NCBI GenBank assembly: GCA_027592755.1 | Contig: JAQCLE010000012.1 | Coordinates: forward strand, 1 to 60,847 | DNA: 60,847 nt | Direction: 5' to 3' | DNA from: Bacteroidota bacterium | GTDB lineage: Bacteria; Bacteroidota; Bacteroidia; Cytophagales; Cyclobacteriaceae | Shown here: positions 37,401 through 43,934 of the stretch, piece after piece | Position numbering within the stretch: position 1 is the stretch's first letter | Layout: each line of letters starts with the position of its first letter | Position numbers and translations under genes: made by a program | The notes under the pieces: generated by a model | Seen by the model: only the letters and a program-made list of their open reading frames with translations | What the model was told of the DNA's origin: nothing | Databases searched by the model: none

Positions 37401-37504
37401 GCCTCTTTGTAAATGTTTTTTGAAATAAATGAAAATGACAGATAATAGACACAGAGCAACGATATAACTATGGTAAGGAGTATAACCCCGACTTTATTTT
37501 TCAT
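34466..37504 (-). CDS. secDF: Protein translocase subunit SecDF (fused)
   Basis: 1012 residues, a single SecD-SecF polypeptide as usual in Bacteroidota, with about 12 membrane helices. The SecD half has LGLDLQGGMHVTLEVSP near residue 88, a large periplasmic region with an acidic Gln/Asp-rich insert (about residues 255-320), and IVLTIGMSIDANVLIFERIK. The SecF half has GGLTMGVDFTGGRAYVVSF (about residue 728), VGASIADDIKRAS and IIGYSINDTVVVFDRIRETL. It uses the proton gradient to pull exported proteins through SecYEG. Transcribed alone, with a strong terminator. Confidence 0.95.
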   Translation of the reverse strand: MKNKVGVILLTIVISLLCVYYLSFSFISKNIYKEATVYATAENGTLDFTKRQQFLDSVWREPVYNLFGISYTYQDIKETELNLGLDLQGGMHVTLEVSPIDIIKGRSGNNDDPAFVDALAKARQKQFSQPQAGFVNLFYESYQENAPGQSLANIFANAANRGTISLQSTDDEILDIINTDVEEAIGRSFNILRTRIDRFGTSQPNIQRLQGSGLIQIELPGVDNPERVRRLLQGVAKLEFWEVHEFGEIIGTIQTIDQLIVQQQQNDFDLGETGEQSTAASASSDLGDLLTADESDTIGDVDDLQAQLEGDTSKLDSLIAPPQSSPLFSLIRQGYGTMVYDTKDTAQINRLLSRTDVKALITSNIKFLWAVKPIDDNNELTDDEPLELYAIKTNRGDKAPLTGEAITDARQELDDTARPAIGMQMNANGAKVWKRLTGDNINRRIAIVLDNYVYSAPNVISEIPSGRSQISGSFTLEEAKDLANALKAGTLPVKTTIVEDVVIGPTLGQEAQRQGIISILAGLGIVVIFMVFYYSGGGFVANLALAFNVFFILGILAQLASSLTLPGIAGIVLTIGMSIDANVLIFERIKEEIRKGAGLKIAIANGYNKAYSSIVDANLTTFLTGIILYVLGQGPVKGFAITLMIGIACSFFSAVFITRVVIEWLTRKGDQSKISFSFPFTANVLTNLNYKFMEARKKAYIFSASFIIIGMVTLYINGGLTMGVDFTGGRAYVVSFNDPIVPSQLKTSLQQTFDNAGTEVKTFGANNVMKITTSYMIQDESDNADDQVRDKLIAGLGEFTGQQYVEDDSKVDASHFTISSSSKVGASIADDIKRASFLSILFALIVIFLYILVRFRKWQFSLGAIIALAHDTLFVLGAFAIMDAFGISYEFDQIIVGAMLMIIGYSINDTVVVFDRIRETLGLKSSSDVISVFNESLNQTLSRTMITSATTLFVVVILFLFGGAVLEGFSFALIVGILIGTYSSIFIATPIVLDFDKKRSFDKKPQIAAKAV

Positions 37505-37568
37505 GGTAAATTATTTATTGTACTAATAAGAATTATTGTTGTAAAGAATCAGACAAGAAAGACCAATT

Positions 37569-37913
37569 CTATGGAGCGTTCGGAGAGATTATTTGCCGAA
37601 ATAGGATTTTAAAATACCGGGAAGAACCGGCATCTAAGCCAGGGTTTAGAAATAAACTTACCGCTTCAATTAGGTCGAATGAAGCTTCACCGGGAACAAA
37701 TGGTGTTAGCAGGTTAAGCTGGATGTTTTGCGAAACAACGTCAAACGCTTGAACATAGCTGGCATTTTCGTTTTCCTGGGAATCGGAATCTTTTTCTGTA
37801 TTTGGCTTCGAATCCTGTTTTAATGGAGAAGATTCAGCAACAACTGATGTTGCTATTATCCCTGCTGTAAAGAGGATGATAAAAAACCTGGCGTAATGAT
37901 TGATCTTATCCAT
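37569..37913 (-). CDS. Small exported protein, unrecognised
   Basis: 114 residues with an N-terminal signal/anchor (HYARFFIILFTAGIIATSVV) followed by a polar Ser/Asp/Glu-rich linker and a hydrophobic C-terminal half (NIQLNLLTPFVPGEASFDLI). I do not recognise the family. It is 64 bases upstream of secDF in the same direction and could be cotranscribed with it. Confidence 0.5.
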   Translation of the reverse strand: MDKINHYARFFIILFTAGIIATSVVAESSPLKQDSKPNTEKDSDSQENENASYVQAFDVVSQNIQLNLLTPFVPGEASFDLIEAVSLFLNPGLDAGSSRYFKILFRQIISPNAP

Positions 37914-38015
37914 TATTCAGAAAAGCCCTCAAAAGTAATGATTTATAGATGAGATGGGCAAATATTCGAATAAGTTAGGGATGACTTCGTGGAGGCTCTG
38001 ATACTGTTCAACGAT

Positions 38016-38702
38016 TCACGTTCTGTTATAATGCCTAAGTAATCCATTGACGATATTCCATTGCGCCAAAACATAAGTAGCCATAATCAATAAACCCGAA
38101 AACGCTACGGGTGAAACGAACTTGTTCCATGCAATCAATGAGTCTGACAACATGAACAATGAAGCGCCGAATAATAACTGGTTGAAGCTAGTCTGATTTA
38201 TTCGTCCTTTTCTCAGAATGGCGGAAATAACCATACTCAAAAGCAACAAAGCATAGACCAGTACCGGTAGGCCTTGTGGTCCTGCAGCTGGAAATACTTT
38301 CCAAAGCAGGGCAATGCTAAATAGTACAAACGGTGCAGAGTGCCCAATCCTGGCTCTCCAGGAAATAGCAGTTTCATTGGAATAGCGAGCTCTGGAAAAA
38401 GAACTGATGTACAGTAACTGGGCAATAGCAAAGGCCGAAAGTCCTATCAGGAAATAAATGCTGTCATGCTCTTGATACATCAGGACAACATCTCCAATCC
38501 ATGAAAAAACAAGTGCCCAGAAAGCCAGCAGGAAAGATGTGTTTGGCGGGGATGTCAAACTCTTTGTAAAATAAACAAGGAGTAGCGGCATCAGCAGAGG
38601 TTTGGTGAACAGGTTGACTTCCGGCCAGTTAAAAAACCGGGCGGTAAGCTCTATTATGCATACTGCCAGAAAGAGGAACTTTATTAAAGACGAGCTTTTC
38701 AT
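38016..38702 (-). CDS. YhhN family protein (lysoplasmalogenase-like)
   Basis: 228 residues with about seven to eight hydrophobic helices. TKPLLMPLLLVYFTKSL and FSWIGDVVLMYQEHDSIYFL are the conserved regions of YhhN/TMEM86, whose characterised members hydrolyse the vinyl ether bond of lysoplasmalogens in the membrane. The C-terminal FGASLFMLSDSLIAWNKFV carries the second conserved Asp-Ser pair. Immediately downstream of its start side lies the REP/RAYT locus. Plasmalogen content of this organism is unknown, so the substrate is inference. Confidence 0.82.
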   Translation of the reverse strand: MKSSSLIKFLFLAVCIIELTARFFNWPEVNLFTKPLLMPLLLVYFTKSLTSPPNTSFLLAFWALVFSWIGDVVLMYQEHDSIYFLIGLSAFAIAQLLYISSFSRARYSNETAISWRARIGHSAPFVLFSIALLWKVFPAAGPQGLPVLVYALLLLSMVISAILRKGRINQTSFNQLLFGASLFMLSDSLIAWNKFVSPVAFSGLLIMATYVLAQWNIVNGLLRHYNRT

Positions 38703-38720
38703 TATTTATTTAATCTCATA

Positions 38721-38799
38721 CAGTCACTTAGCTCCTGCTTAGTGACTGTTCAATTTTTAGAGTTCGTTTACCTTGATAAGACTACTCAAATTTGCACTT
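38721..38799. repeat. REP unit 1 with a vestige of the RAYT 3' end
   Basis: A palindrome CAGTCACT..AGTGACTG (38721-38748; inner AGC/GCT, loop TCCT) is followed by sequence that on the minus strand reads ANLSSLIKVNEL and a stop, a diverged copy of the last residues of the RAYT gene. It abuts REP unit 2 at 38801 in the same orientation, so the two form a tandem pair. Confidence 0.8.
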
Positions 38800-38800
38800 C

Positions 38801-38910
38801 ATGTAGTCGCTAAGCTCCTGCTTAGTGACTGAACTTTGTTTAATTTTAAATTTTTAGAGCTCGAGTACCTTAACAGGACTACTCAAATTTGCACTGCTTA
38901 GCCTCCATTT
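38801..38910. repeat. REP unit 2, overlapping the 3' end of the RAYT gene
   Basis: The palindrome AGTCGCTAAGC / GCTTAGTGACT (38805-38830) has an 11-bp stem with one G-T pair and loop TCCT. The unit continues through a 23-base AT-rich spacer into the RAYT stop codon and its last coding bases. The whole 110-base unit recurs at 39484-39593 with few mismatches. Confidence 0.9.
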
Positions 38911-39384
38911 CCATGATTCGTCTACAAAACCTGCTACTACCGGGTTTTGATGGATATATTTAATTTCCTGATCAATCATTTTATTTGATTCCAAACTAAA
39001 GGCATGGTTTTCATGCTGCCAAAATTGATTGTCTTGCTTTTGGGAGCTTAATGCTCCAAACTTTCGGAACTCTTTCAATAGGAACTCCCTTCTACTTTCA
39101 TACAAGTTGGTTTTAATGCATTCAATTAATTTTTTGGCAGTATAGGACTTAAAGTCCCGTAATACATCGCTTAATTTTCCATGTGTTCTTGCAGCTATCA
39201 TGTGAACATGGCTTGGCATGACGCAATACTCGTAGAGTAAAAGTCCCTTTTGTTTCTGGCAAAATATAAGATTATCAATCAGAATGTTTTGGTATTCTGT
39301 GCGTATGAAAACATCCAGCCAACCAACCACCGAAAACGTTACAAAAAATAACCCACCTTCGTGTGTTTTATAAACCTCAGACAT
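38854..39384 (-). CDS. REP-associated tyrosine transposase (RAYT, TnpA_REP, IS200-like fold)
   Basis: 176 residues of the Y1 HUH superfamily. The metal-binding HUH motif is MPSHVHMIA (His59 and His61) and the catalytic Tyr lies in IKYIHQNPVVAGF (about Tyr143). YCVMPSHVHM, KSYTAKKLIE and FWQHENHAF are typical of the RAYT group in Bacteroidota. Such enzymes bind and nick REP hairpins rather than moving as a full IS. Four REP palindromes with the same core flank it (38721, 38805, 39435, 39488), which identifies its targets. It looks intact. Confidence 0.93.
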   Translation of the reverse strand: MSEVYKTHEGGLFFVTFSVVGWLDVFIRTEYQNILIDNLIFCQKQKGLLLYEYCVMPSHVHMIAARTHGKLSDVLRDFKSYTAKKLIECIKTNLYESRREFLLKEFRKFGALSSQKQDNQFWQHENHAFSLESNKMIDQEIKYIHQNPVVAGFVDESWKWRLSSANLSSPVKVLEL

Positions 39385-39431
39385 TAGATATCAATTATTA
39401 CTAAGGTAGAAATTGAAGGTTATATTTCAAG

Positions 39432-39462
39432 TTGAGTCACTAAGCTGCAGCTTAGCGACAAC
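39432..39462. repeat. REP palindrome 3
   Basis: A near-perfect inverted repeat centred on TGCA: GTCACTAAGC and GCTTAGCGAC, with one G-T type mismatch. It carries the same stem core as the other REPs but a different loop (TGCA rather than TCCT) and no transposase-tail vestige. It lies about 50 bases before the RAYT start codon. Confidence 0.85.
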
Positions 39463-39483
39463 TTAGAGAAGGTAATATTTCGC

Positions 39484-39593
39484 ATGTAGTCGCTAAGCTC
39501 CTGCTTAGTGACTGAACTTTGTTTAATTTTAAATTTTTAGAGCTCAAGCACAATTACAGGACTACTCAAATTTGCACTGCTTAGCTTCCATTT
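39484..39593. repeat. REP unit 3 with a full copy of the RAYT 3' tail
   Basis: A 110-base near-copy of 38801-38910. It has the palindrome AGTCGCTAAGC / GCTTAGTGACT (39488-39513), the same AT-rich spacer, and then, on the minus strand, codons SSANLSSPVIVLEL with the stop preserved. The RAYT gene proper ends SSANLSSPVKVLEL. The copy stops there; no further transposase sequence is present. Confidence 0.9.
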
Positions 39594-39730
39594 TTGTTTT
39601 ATTTGCATCCGTTTTAGAAGTAAAAGATAAAAAGACAAATTAAGAATGGGAAAATGCGTAATGTACCAGAATAATATGTACCAGAATAATACATCAAGTC
39701 CGACGCAAAAAAGCTAACTGCCAATACTTT

Positions 39731-40600
39731 ATGATCCGATATTTTATATTAACGCTACTTTCAGTAACAGGATTTGAATGTCTTTCGCAAATTAACCAGC
39801 AATTAGTCGATGATTTCGCCCGGAACTTCAGTTATCAAAACAAGATTCATGTCGATGAGGTTAGAAACATCCTCGATTCGGCAGAATACCAGCAATCCAT
39901 TATTGATAAAATGGACCGTCCTGCAGAGGACATGGAATGGCACAGGTATCGCAAAATTTTCATAACTGAGGAGCGCATCAATGCCGGGGTCGAATTCTGG
40001 GATAGTAACCTGGCGGTAATCAATGATGTTAGTCAACGTTACCAGGTCGATCCTGAAATTATTGTGAGCATCATTGGGGTTGAGAGTTTTTTTGGAACAC
40101 GCAAAGGAACTTACAAAACCCTGGATGCACTTTATACCTTAGCCTTTGGTTATCCCAGGCGCTCGAAATTTTTTAAGGCAGAATTGGCTACGTTTCTTTT
40201 ACTGGCCAGGAAAGAAAACCTCGATGTAATGAGCGTCAAAGGATCCTATGCCGGGGCAATCGGCTACGTTCAATTTATGCCCAGTAGTTATGAGGCTTAT
40301 GCAAGAAGTTATGAACCCGATGGCGACCGCGACCTGGTCAATTCCGCGGAAGACGCCTTAGCCAGTGTCGCGAACTACTTCAGAGAACATAGGTGGCAAA
40401 TGGGTAAACCAGTGACTCAATTAGCTATTCTTGACACAGATGCCCGACCGCTCCCCTCTCAATCGACAAAACCTAAGAAAACTACCAATTATTATGAGGG
40501 AATGGGCTACAAACCTTCTAAACCTATCGATAGCAATAAATTGATCTCCCTAACTGCTTTTTCAGGGTATAACCAGCGATCCCCTACCTTCTCCAAATAA
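39731..40600 (+). pseudogene. mltB: Membrane-bound lytic murein transglycosylase B, 3'-truncated
   Basis: 289 codons with a signal peptide ending near CLSQ. The family core is clear: WDSNLAVINDVSQRYQVDPE, IIGVESFFGTRKGTYKTLDA (catalytic Glu in GVESFFG), KGSYAGAIGYVQFMPSSYEA and NSAEDALASVANYF. After NKLISLTAFSG the frame runs antisense through the neighbouring mscS-like gene, so the usual MltB C-terminal segment with a second lobe (about 50-60 residues) is missing. The junction is near 40545-40565. The catalytic domain may still fold, so some activity is possible. Confidence 0.72.
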
Positions 40601-40986
40601 ATATTCTGGTAGTCTTCAACGGGTACAAAACGGTGTTTTTGTATAAGTGAATCAAAATAATCGGGGCTTTTCGGGACATCTTCAAGGTAGATGTAATGAC
40701 CTGCTCCATCCAATATTTGCTTTAACTGAGTGGCAGCAATGGTTGCCTTCTCAGGATCTTTAGACTCAATTGAAAACGCCTTAGCAGAGACACCGGGGTG
40801 GTAGGTGTTATCCTGCAGGTTGCTCAGATGTGTAAAGATCGTATGGTAAGGAGAGCTTAGATTGTACTGAAGGCTATCGCTCTGACCATGGAGTAAAATA
40901 GGGAAACTTAAAAAAAGAGCAACAACAAACCCAATTCCCCGAAATATTCTTTTTAATAAAAAACACAAGGTGATCACTTTCAGCAC
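40507..40986 (-). pseudogene. Mechanosensitive (MscS-type) channel, N-terminal fragment
   Basis: 159 codons. It starts with a signal peptide ending near LLHGQS and continues DSLQYNLSSPYHTIFTHLSN, ILDGAGHYIYLEDVPKSPDY and NIYLEKVGDRWLYPEKAV. This is the N-terminal periplasmic domain seen in large Bacteroidota MscS-family channels, where it is followed by several membrane helices and the MscS beta domain. None of that remains: after about residue 140 the frame reads the antisense of mltB and stops. It overlaps the pheA stop by 7 bases on the same strand. Confidence 0.7.
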
Positions 40987-42056
40987 AATCTTGGATAGCT
41001 ACCCAGCCATTTGATCTCATCCCCATAGGACTGAAGTATCTTCTTCACTTTCTTGTCATCAATGTGGGCTTCAAAATCGATGAAAAAAACATATTTGAAA
41101 TCTGTCCCATTTTTTGCCGGCCGACTTTCAATCTTACTAAGATTGATTTTTGATCGGTGAAAATCCTGAAGAAAGAGGACAAGCGTTCCTGGTTTGTCCG
41201 AGTCAGCCAATTTTACCAGAACGGATGTTTTATCGTCGCCACTTGGTGTATTTTTAACATCCTTTGCCAGAATCAGGAATCGGGTATGATTGTCGGAGGA
41301 ATCTTCGATATTTTCAAATAATATAGGCAAAAGCACTTCTCTGGCAGCTATGTGTGAGCATAATGCTGCAGTACCATCTTCTTTCAAAGCCATTTGGCAT
41401 GCGGTTGAAGTTGAGTTAACCGGCACCAATTCTATTTTGTCACCATATAAATCCTGTATGAACTTGCGGCATTGACGAAAAGCAATGTCTTTGGAGTATA
41501 TTTTTTTAATGGCTTTAATATTTTCCTCTCTTGTGGCAAACGAAAAATGAATTGGCATGCTGAGTTCAGCAACAATTTTGATATCAAACTGACCCAGAAG
41601 ATCGAGTGTCTCTTCGACAATGCCTTCCTGATTATTTTCGATTGGTACAACGCCATATCGAGCCCTACCGGAATTGACCGTTTCAAAAACAGAACTAATG
41701 GTATTGATCGGGAGATATTCACTCATTGCCCCATAGCGACTTTCGGCTGCCTGGTGTGTAAAACTACCTTCCGGGCCGAGGTAGGCAATTCTCTCCGGGA
41801 GTTCGAAATTCCTGCTAACTGCGAAAATCTCAAGGAAGATTGCTTCGATAGCCGAAGGAGTTAATCTTCCATCACTAATTTTGTTAAGCCGTTGAATAAT
41901 TGCCTTTTCCCTTTCAGGGCGATAGATGGATCCTCCACTTCCACGTTTCAGTTCGCCAATGTCATGGACGAATTCCATCCTGTCATTGAGCAGTTTCAAT
42001 AAATGATCATCAATTGCATCAATCTTCTGCCGGATGGTATCCAGTTCCTTATCCAT
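40980..42056 (-). CDS. pheA: Bifunctional chorismate mutase / prephenate dehydratase (P-protein)
   Basis: About 358 residues from the ATG at 42056 (MDKELDTIRQKIDAIDD), the normal start of the AroQ chorismate mutase helix; an in-frame upstream extension to 42101 lacks homology. Residues 1-90 are chorismate mutase (LLKLLNDRMEFVHDIGELKR), 100-280 prephenate dehydratase (RIAYLGPEGSFTHQAAESRY, GVVPIENNQEG, NHTRFLIL), and the last 80 the ACT domain with the Phe-binding ESRP motif (KIESRPAKN). It makes phenylpyruvate for phenylalanine, with feedback by Phe expected. metX lies upstream on the same strand after a 145-base gap. Confidence 0.93.
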   Translation of the reverse strand: MDKELDTIRQKIDAIDDHLLKLLNDRMEFVHDIGELKRGSGGSIYRPEREKAIIQRLNKISDGRLTPSAIEAIFLEIFAVSRNFELPERIAYLGPEGSFTHQAAESRYGAMSEYLPINTISSVFETVNSGRARYGVVPIENNQEGIVEETLDLLGQFDIKIVAELSMPIHFSFATREENIKAIKKIYSKDIAFRQCRKFIQDLYGDKIELVPVNSTSTACQMALKEDGTAALCSHIAAREVLLPILFENIEDSSDNHTRFLILAKDVKNTPSGDDKTSVLVKLADSDKPGTLVLFLQDFHRSKINLSKIESRPAKNGTDFKYVFFIDFEAHIDDKKVKKILQSYGDEIKWLGSYPRLC

Positions 42057-42201
42057 CATTAGTGTTGACTTATTGCCAGAAAGGATTGATATCTTTATCA
42101 ATCGCGGTATTGGATTGCAAACTTAGCAAACGAAGACCTCTTAATGAATTCTACAAAGCCGATTTTTTTAACATGCGACCAGGGCTTATAGAGAACATTG
42201 A

Positions 42202-43212
42202 TCATCGGGATTTTCTCAGGACATTGTTGATTTTATCAGTTTCAACTAGAAAACCATCGTGGCCATACCCTGAATCGATAACATCGAAATCGGAATGGCG
42301 GGTGCAACGTGCCAGGAATTCTTGCTCCGCTAGAGGAAATAGTATGTCAGAATTGATACCAATGAAGTGACAATCTGCCTTGATCAAACTCAGAGCGTTT
42401 TCAACGGTTTTTCGACCGCGTCCTACGTTATGGGAATCCATCGCTTTTGATAGCGTCCAGTAAGTAAAAGCATTGAATCTGTTGGCCAGTTTGTCTCCCT
42501 GATATCTCTGGTAGGATGACGCTCTAAAGTCGTCGGTCGTGTGGCCGTCCTCGGCCTGATTTTTCTTATATATATCATAACTTCTATAGGAGTGAAGCGC
42601 TATCGCCCTGGCTGTTTTCATTCCCACAATACCCGCAGTATCATTGCTTTCCTTCCATGAAGGATCTGTTTGGATAGCCATTCTCTGAGACTCGTTGAAT
42701 GCAATAGCCCATGGAGAATGTGCAGCGTTTGTTGCGAGACCAATAAGATTGTTGAAAATTTCTGGGCGATATATACACCACTCAAGTGCTTGCTGTCCTC
42801 CCATACTGCCTCCGATAACAGTATTAATGCGGCTAATTCCCAAACCCTCTCGAAGAAGATCAAAAGCTTTAACCATGTCGAAGTTGGTTAAAAAAGGGAA
42901 GCTATGATAATACTTTTGATTGGTTTTCGGATTTATGGAAAGGGATCCGGTTGAGCCATAGCAACCTCCCAGCATATTGGCACATATGATAAAATATTTT
43001 TCGGGGCTTAGGACACTGTTCTTTTCAAACAATCCTGGCCACCAGTCCAGAACATTTGAATTACCTGTCAGGGCATGACATACCCAAACAACATTATCAC
43101 CTGCTTCGTTAAGTGAGCCCAATGTAGAATAGGACATGGTGAATTCAGGAAGATGACCACCTTTCTCGAGTTCAAATTTCTCTGCATAAGTCCAATAATG
43201 CTGCTCTGCCAT
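42202..43212 (-). CDS. metX: Homoserine O-acetyltransferase
   Basis: 336 residues of alpha/beta-hydrolase fold. Markers are VVWVCHALTGNSNVLDWWPG, LGGCYGSTGSLSINP, the nucleophile elbow VIGGSMGGQQALEWCIYRPE (Ser in GGSMGG), GINSDILFPLAEQEFLA and DSGYGHDGFLVETD with the catalytic Asp and His. It activates homoserine with acetyl-CoA in methionine synthesis. The leader carries a SAM-I riboswitch (43313-43396), so expression falls when SAM is high. Confidence 0.93.
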   Translation of the reverse strand: MAEQHYWTYAEKFELEKGGHLPEFTMSYSTLGSLNEAGDNVVWVCHALTGNSNVLDWWPGLFEKNSVLSPEKYFIICANMLGGCYGSTGSLSINPKTNQKYYHSFPFLTNFDMVKAFDLLREGLGISRINTVIGGSMGGQQALEWCIYRPEIFNNLIGLATNAAHSPWAIAFNESQRMAIQTDPSWKESNDTAGIVGMKTARAIALHSYRSYDIYKKNQAEDGHTTDDFRASSYQRYQGDKLANRFNAFTYWTLSKAMDSHNVGRGRKTVENALSLIKADCHFIGINSDILFPLAEQEFLARCTRHSDFDVIDSGYGHDGFLVETDKINNVLRKSR

Positions 43213-43312
43213 TATTCAAATGTTGATCTTATTTGTAGATCGTTTCAAGATCACGTATTGATCAACCCGGAAGTGAGATGTTTGATACGTAATCAATTTA
43301 TATTCCCCAATT

Positions 43313-43396
43313 AACAGGGTCAGGATTTAGCACCTTAATAACGCACCAGGTTGCTAGAGTTTCTTTGAGCCTGTCTCTCCACTCTTCTTTATAAAT
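43313..43396 (-). ncRNA. SAM-I (S-box) riboswitch upstream of metX
   Basis: On the minus strand the leader contains, in order, AGAGTGGAGAGACAGGCTC, AAAGAAACTCTAGCAACC, TGGTGCGTTATTAAGGTGCT and AAATCCTGACCC. These match the S-box core: the GGAGRGACnGGC stem side, GAAAC, the GCAACC box and the AAGGTGCTAAATCC segment. It lies 100 bases before metX on the correct strand and behind a consensus promoter. I did not find a clear T-tailed terminator, so control may be at translation. Fits the known distribution of S-box ahead of metX in Bacteroidota. Confidence 0.9.
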
Positions 43397-43425
43397 CAAC
43401 TACCGAAATAATTGACTTGCATTTG

Positions 43426-43457
43426 CAAACCTAAGACTGTAACAACCGAAGTCAAAA
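43426..43457 (-). promoter_or_regulatory. Promoter of metX
   Basis: On the minus strand, TTTTGAC (43451-43457) is followed 17 bases later by TAGGTTTG (43426-43433). This is close to the ideal Bacteroidota promoter (TTTG, about 19 bases, TAnnTTTG). Transcription would begin about 30 bases ahead of the riboswitch. Confidence 0.75.
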
Positions 43458-43465
43458 TTGTCAGG

Positions 43466-43879
43466 CTATTTTTTCAAAGTAAGGGAGATGTCATCCATCA
43501 ATTGAAGTTTGATCATATCCGAACTAATTTCCTTTATGGTGTATGACATTCCATATGGGTCGCTCGCATTGATAAGACTGAGCGTGTCATTGCTTATTTT
43601 CCATTGCAATGCATGTCTCAAGGTGTCATTGCTGAAAATACATCCTTCAAAACCATAAGCATTTATCTCTACCGAATCAGGGTAAAATATAAGCTTGCCA
43701 TTCATCGTGAAGCTGGAAATGTTTTGAACGTCTGGAAACGAGGCTGGATCAGTCGCCCATTCTGCTGACCAGGAACCAAGGAACTCCTGCAATTTCTCAT
43801 CCGACCCTGTCTTGGTGTCAGCGCATGAGAATGCGACTATGCAAAAAATGAATAATGTTAAGTTCCAATTAATTCGCAT
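43466..43879 (-). CDS. Small lipoprotein, unrecognised
   Basis: About 137 residues from ATG 43879 (MRINWNLTLFIFCIVAFSC), giving a lipoprotein signal with lipobox AFSC; an in-frame ATG at 43954 would bury the signal and overlaps the channel gene. The mature part is a beta-rich domain with FLGSWSAEWATDPASFPDV and WKISNDTLSLINASDPYG, similar in layout to small lipocalin-like lipoproteins, but no family was identified with certainty. Same strand as, and just downstream of, the ion channel gene. Confidence 0.6.
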   Translation of the reverse strand: MRINWNLTLFIFCIVAFSCADTKTGSDEKLQEFLGSWSAEWATDPASFPDVQNISSFTMNGKLIFYPDSVEINAYGFEGCIFSNDTLRHALQWKISNDTLSLINASDPYGMSYTIKEISSDMIKLQLMDDISLTLKK

Positions 43880-43934
43880 GTTGTCTCTGGATTGTAATCT
43901 GGCAATAAATGAAATCAGGTTTGAAATAATGTCT

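Noticed and set aside
38721-39593. CRISPR array
   Set aside because: The repeats are palindromic, few, unevenly spaced, and contain transposase codons instead of unique spacers; no cas genes are near.
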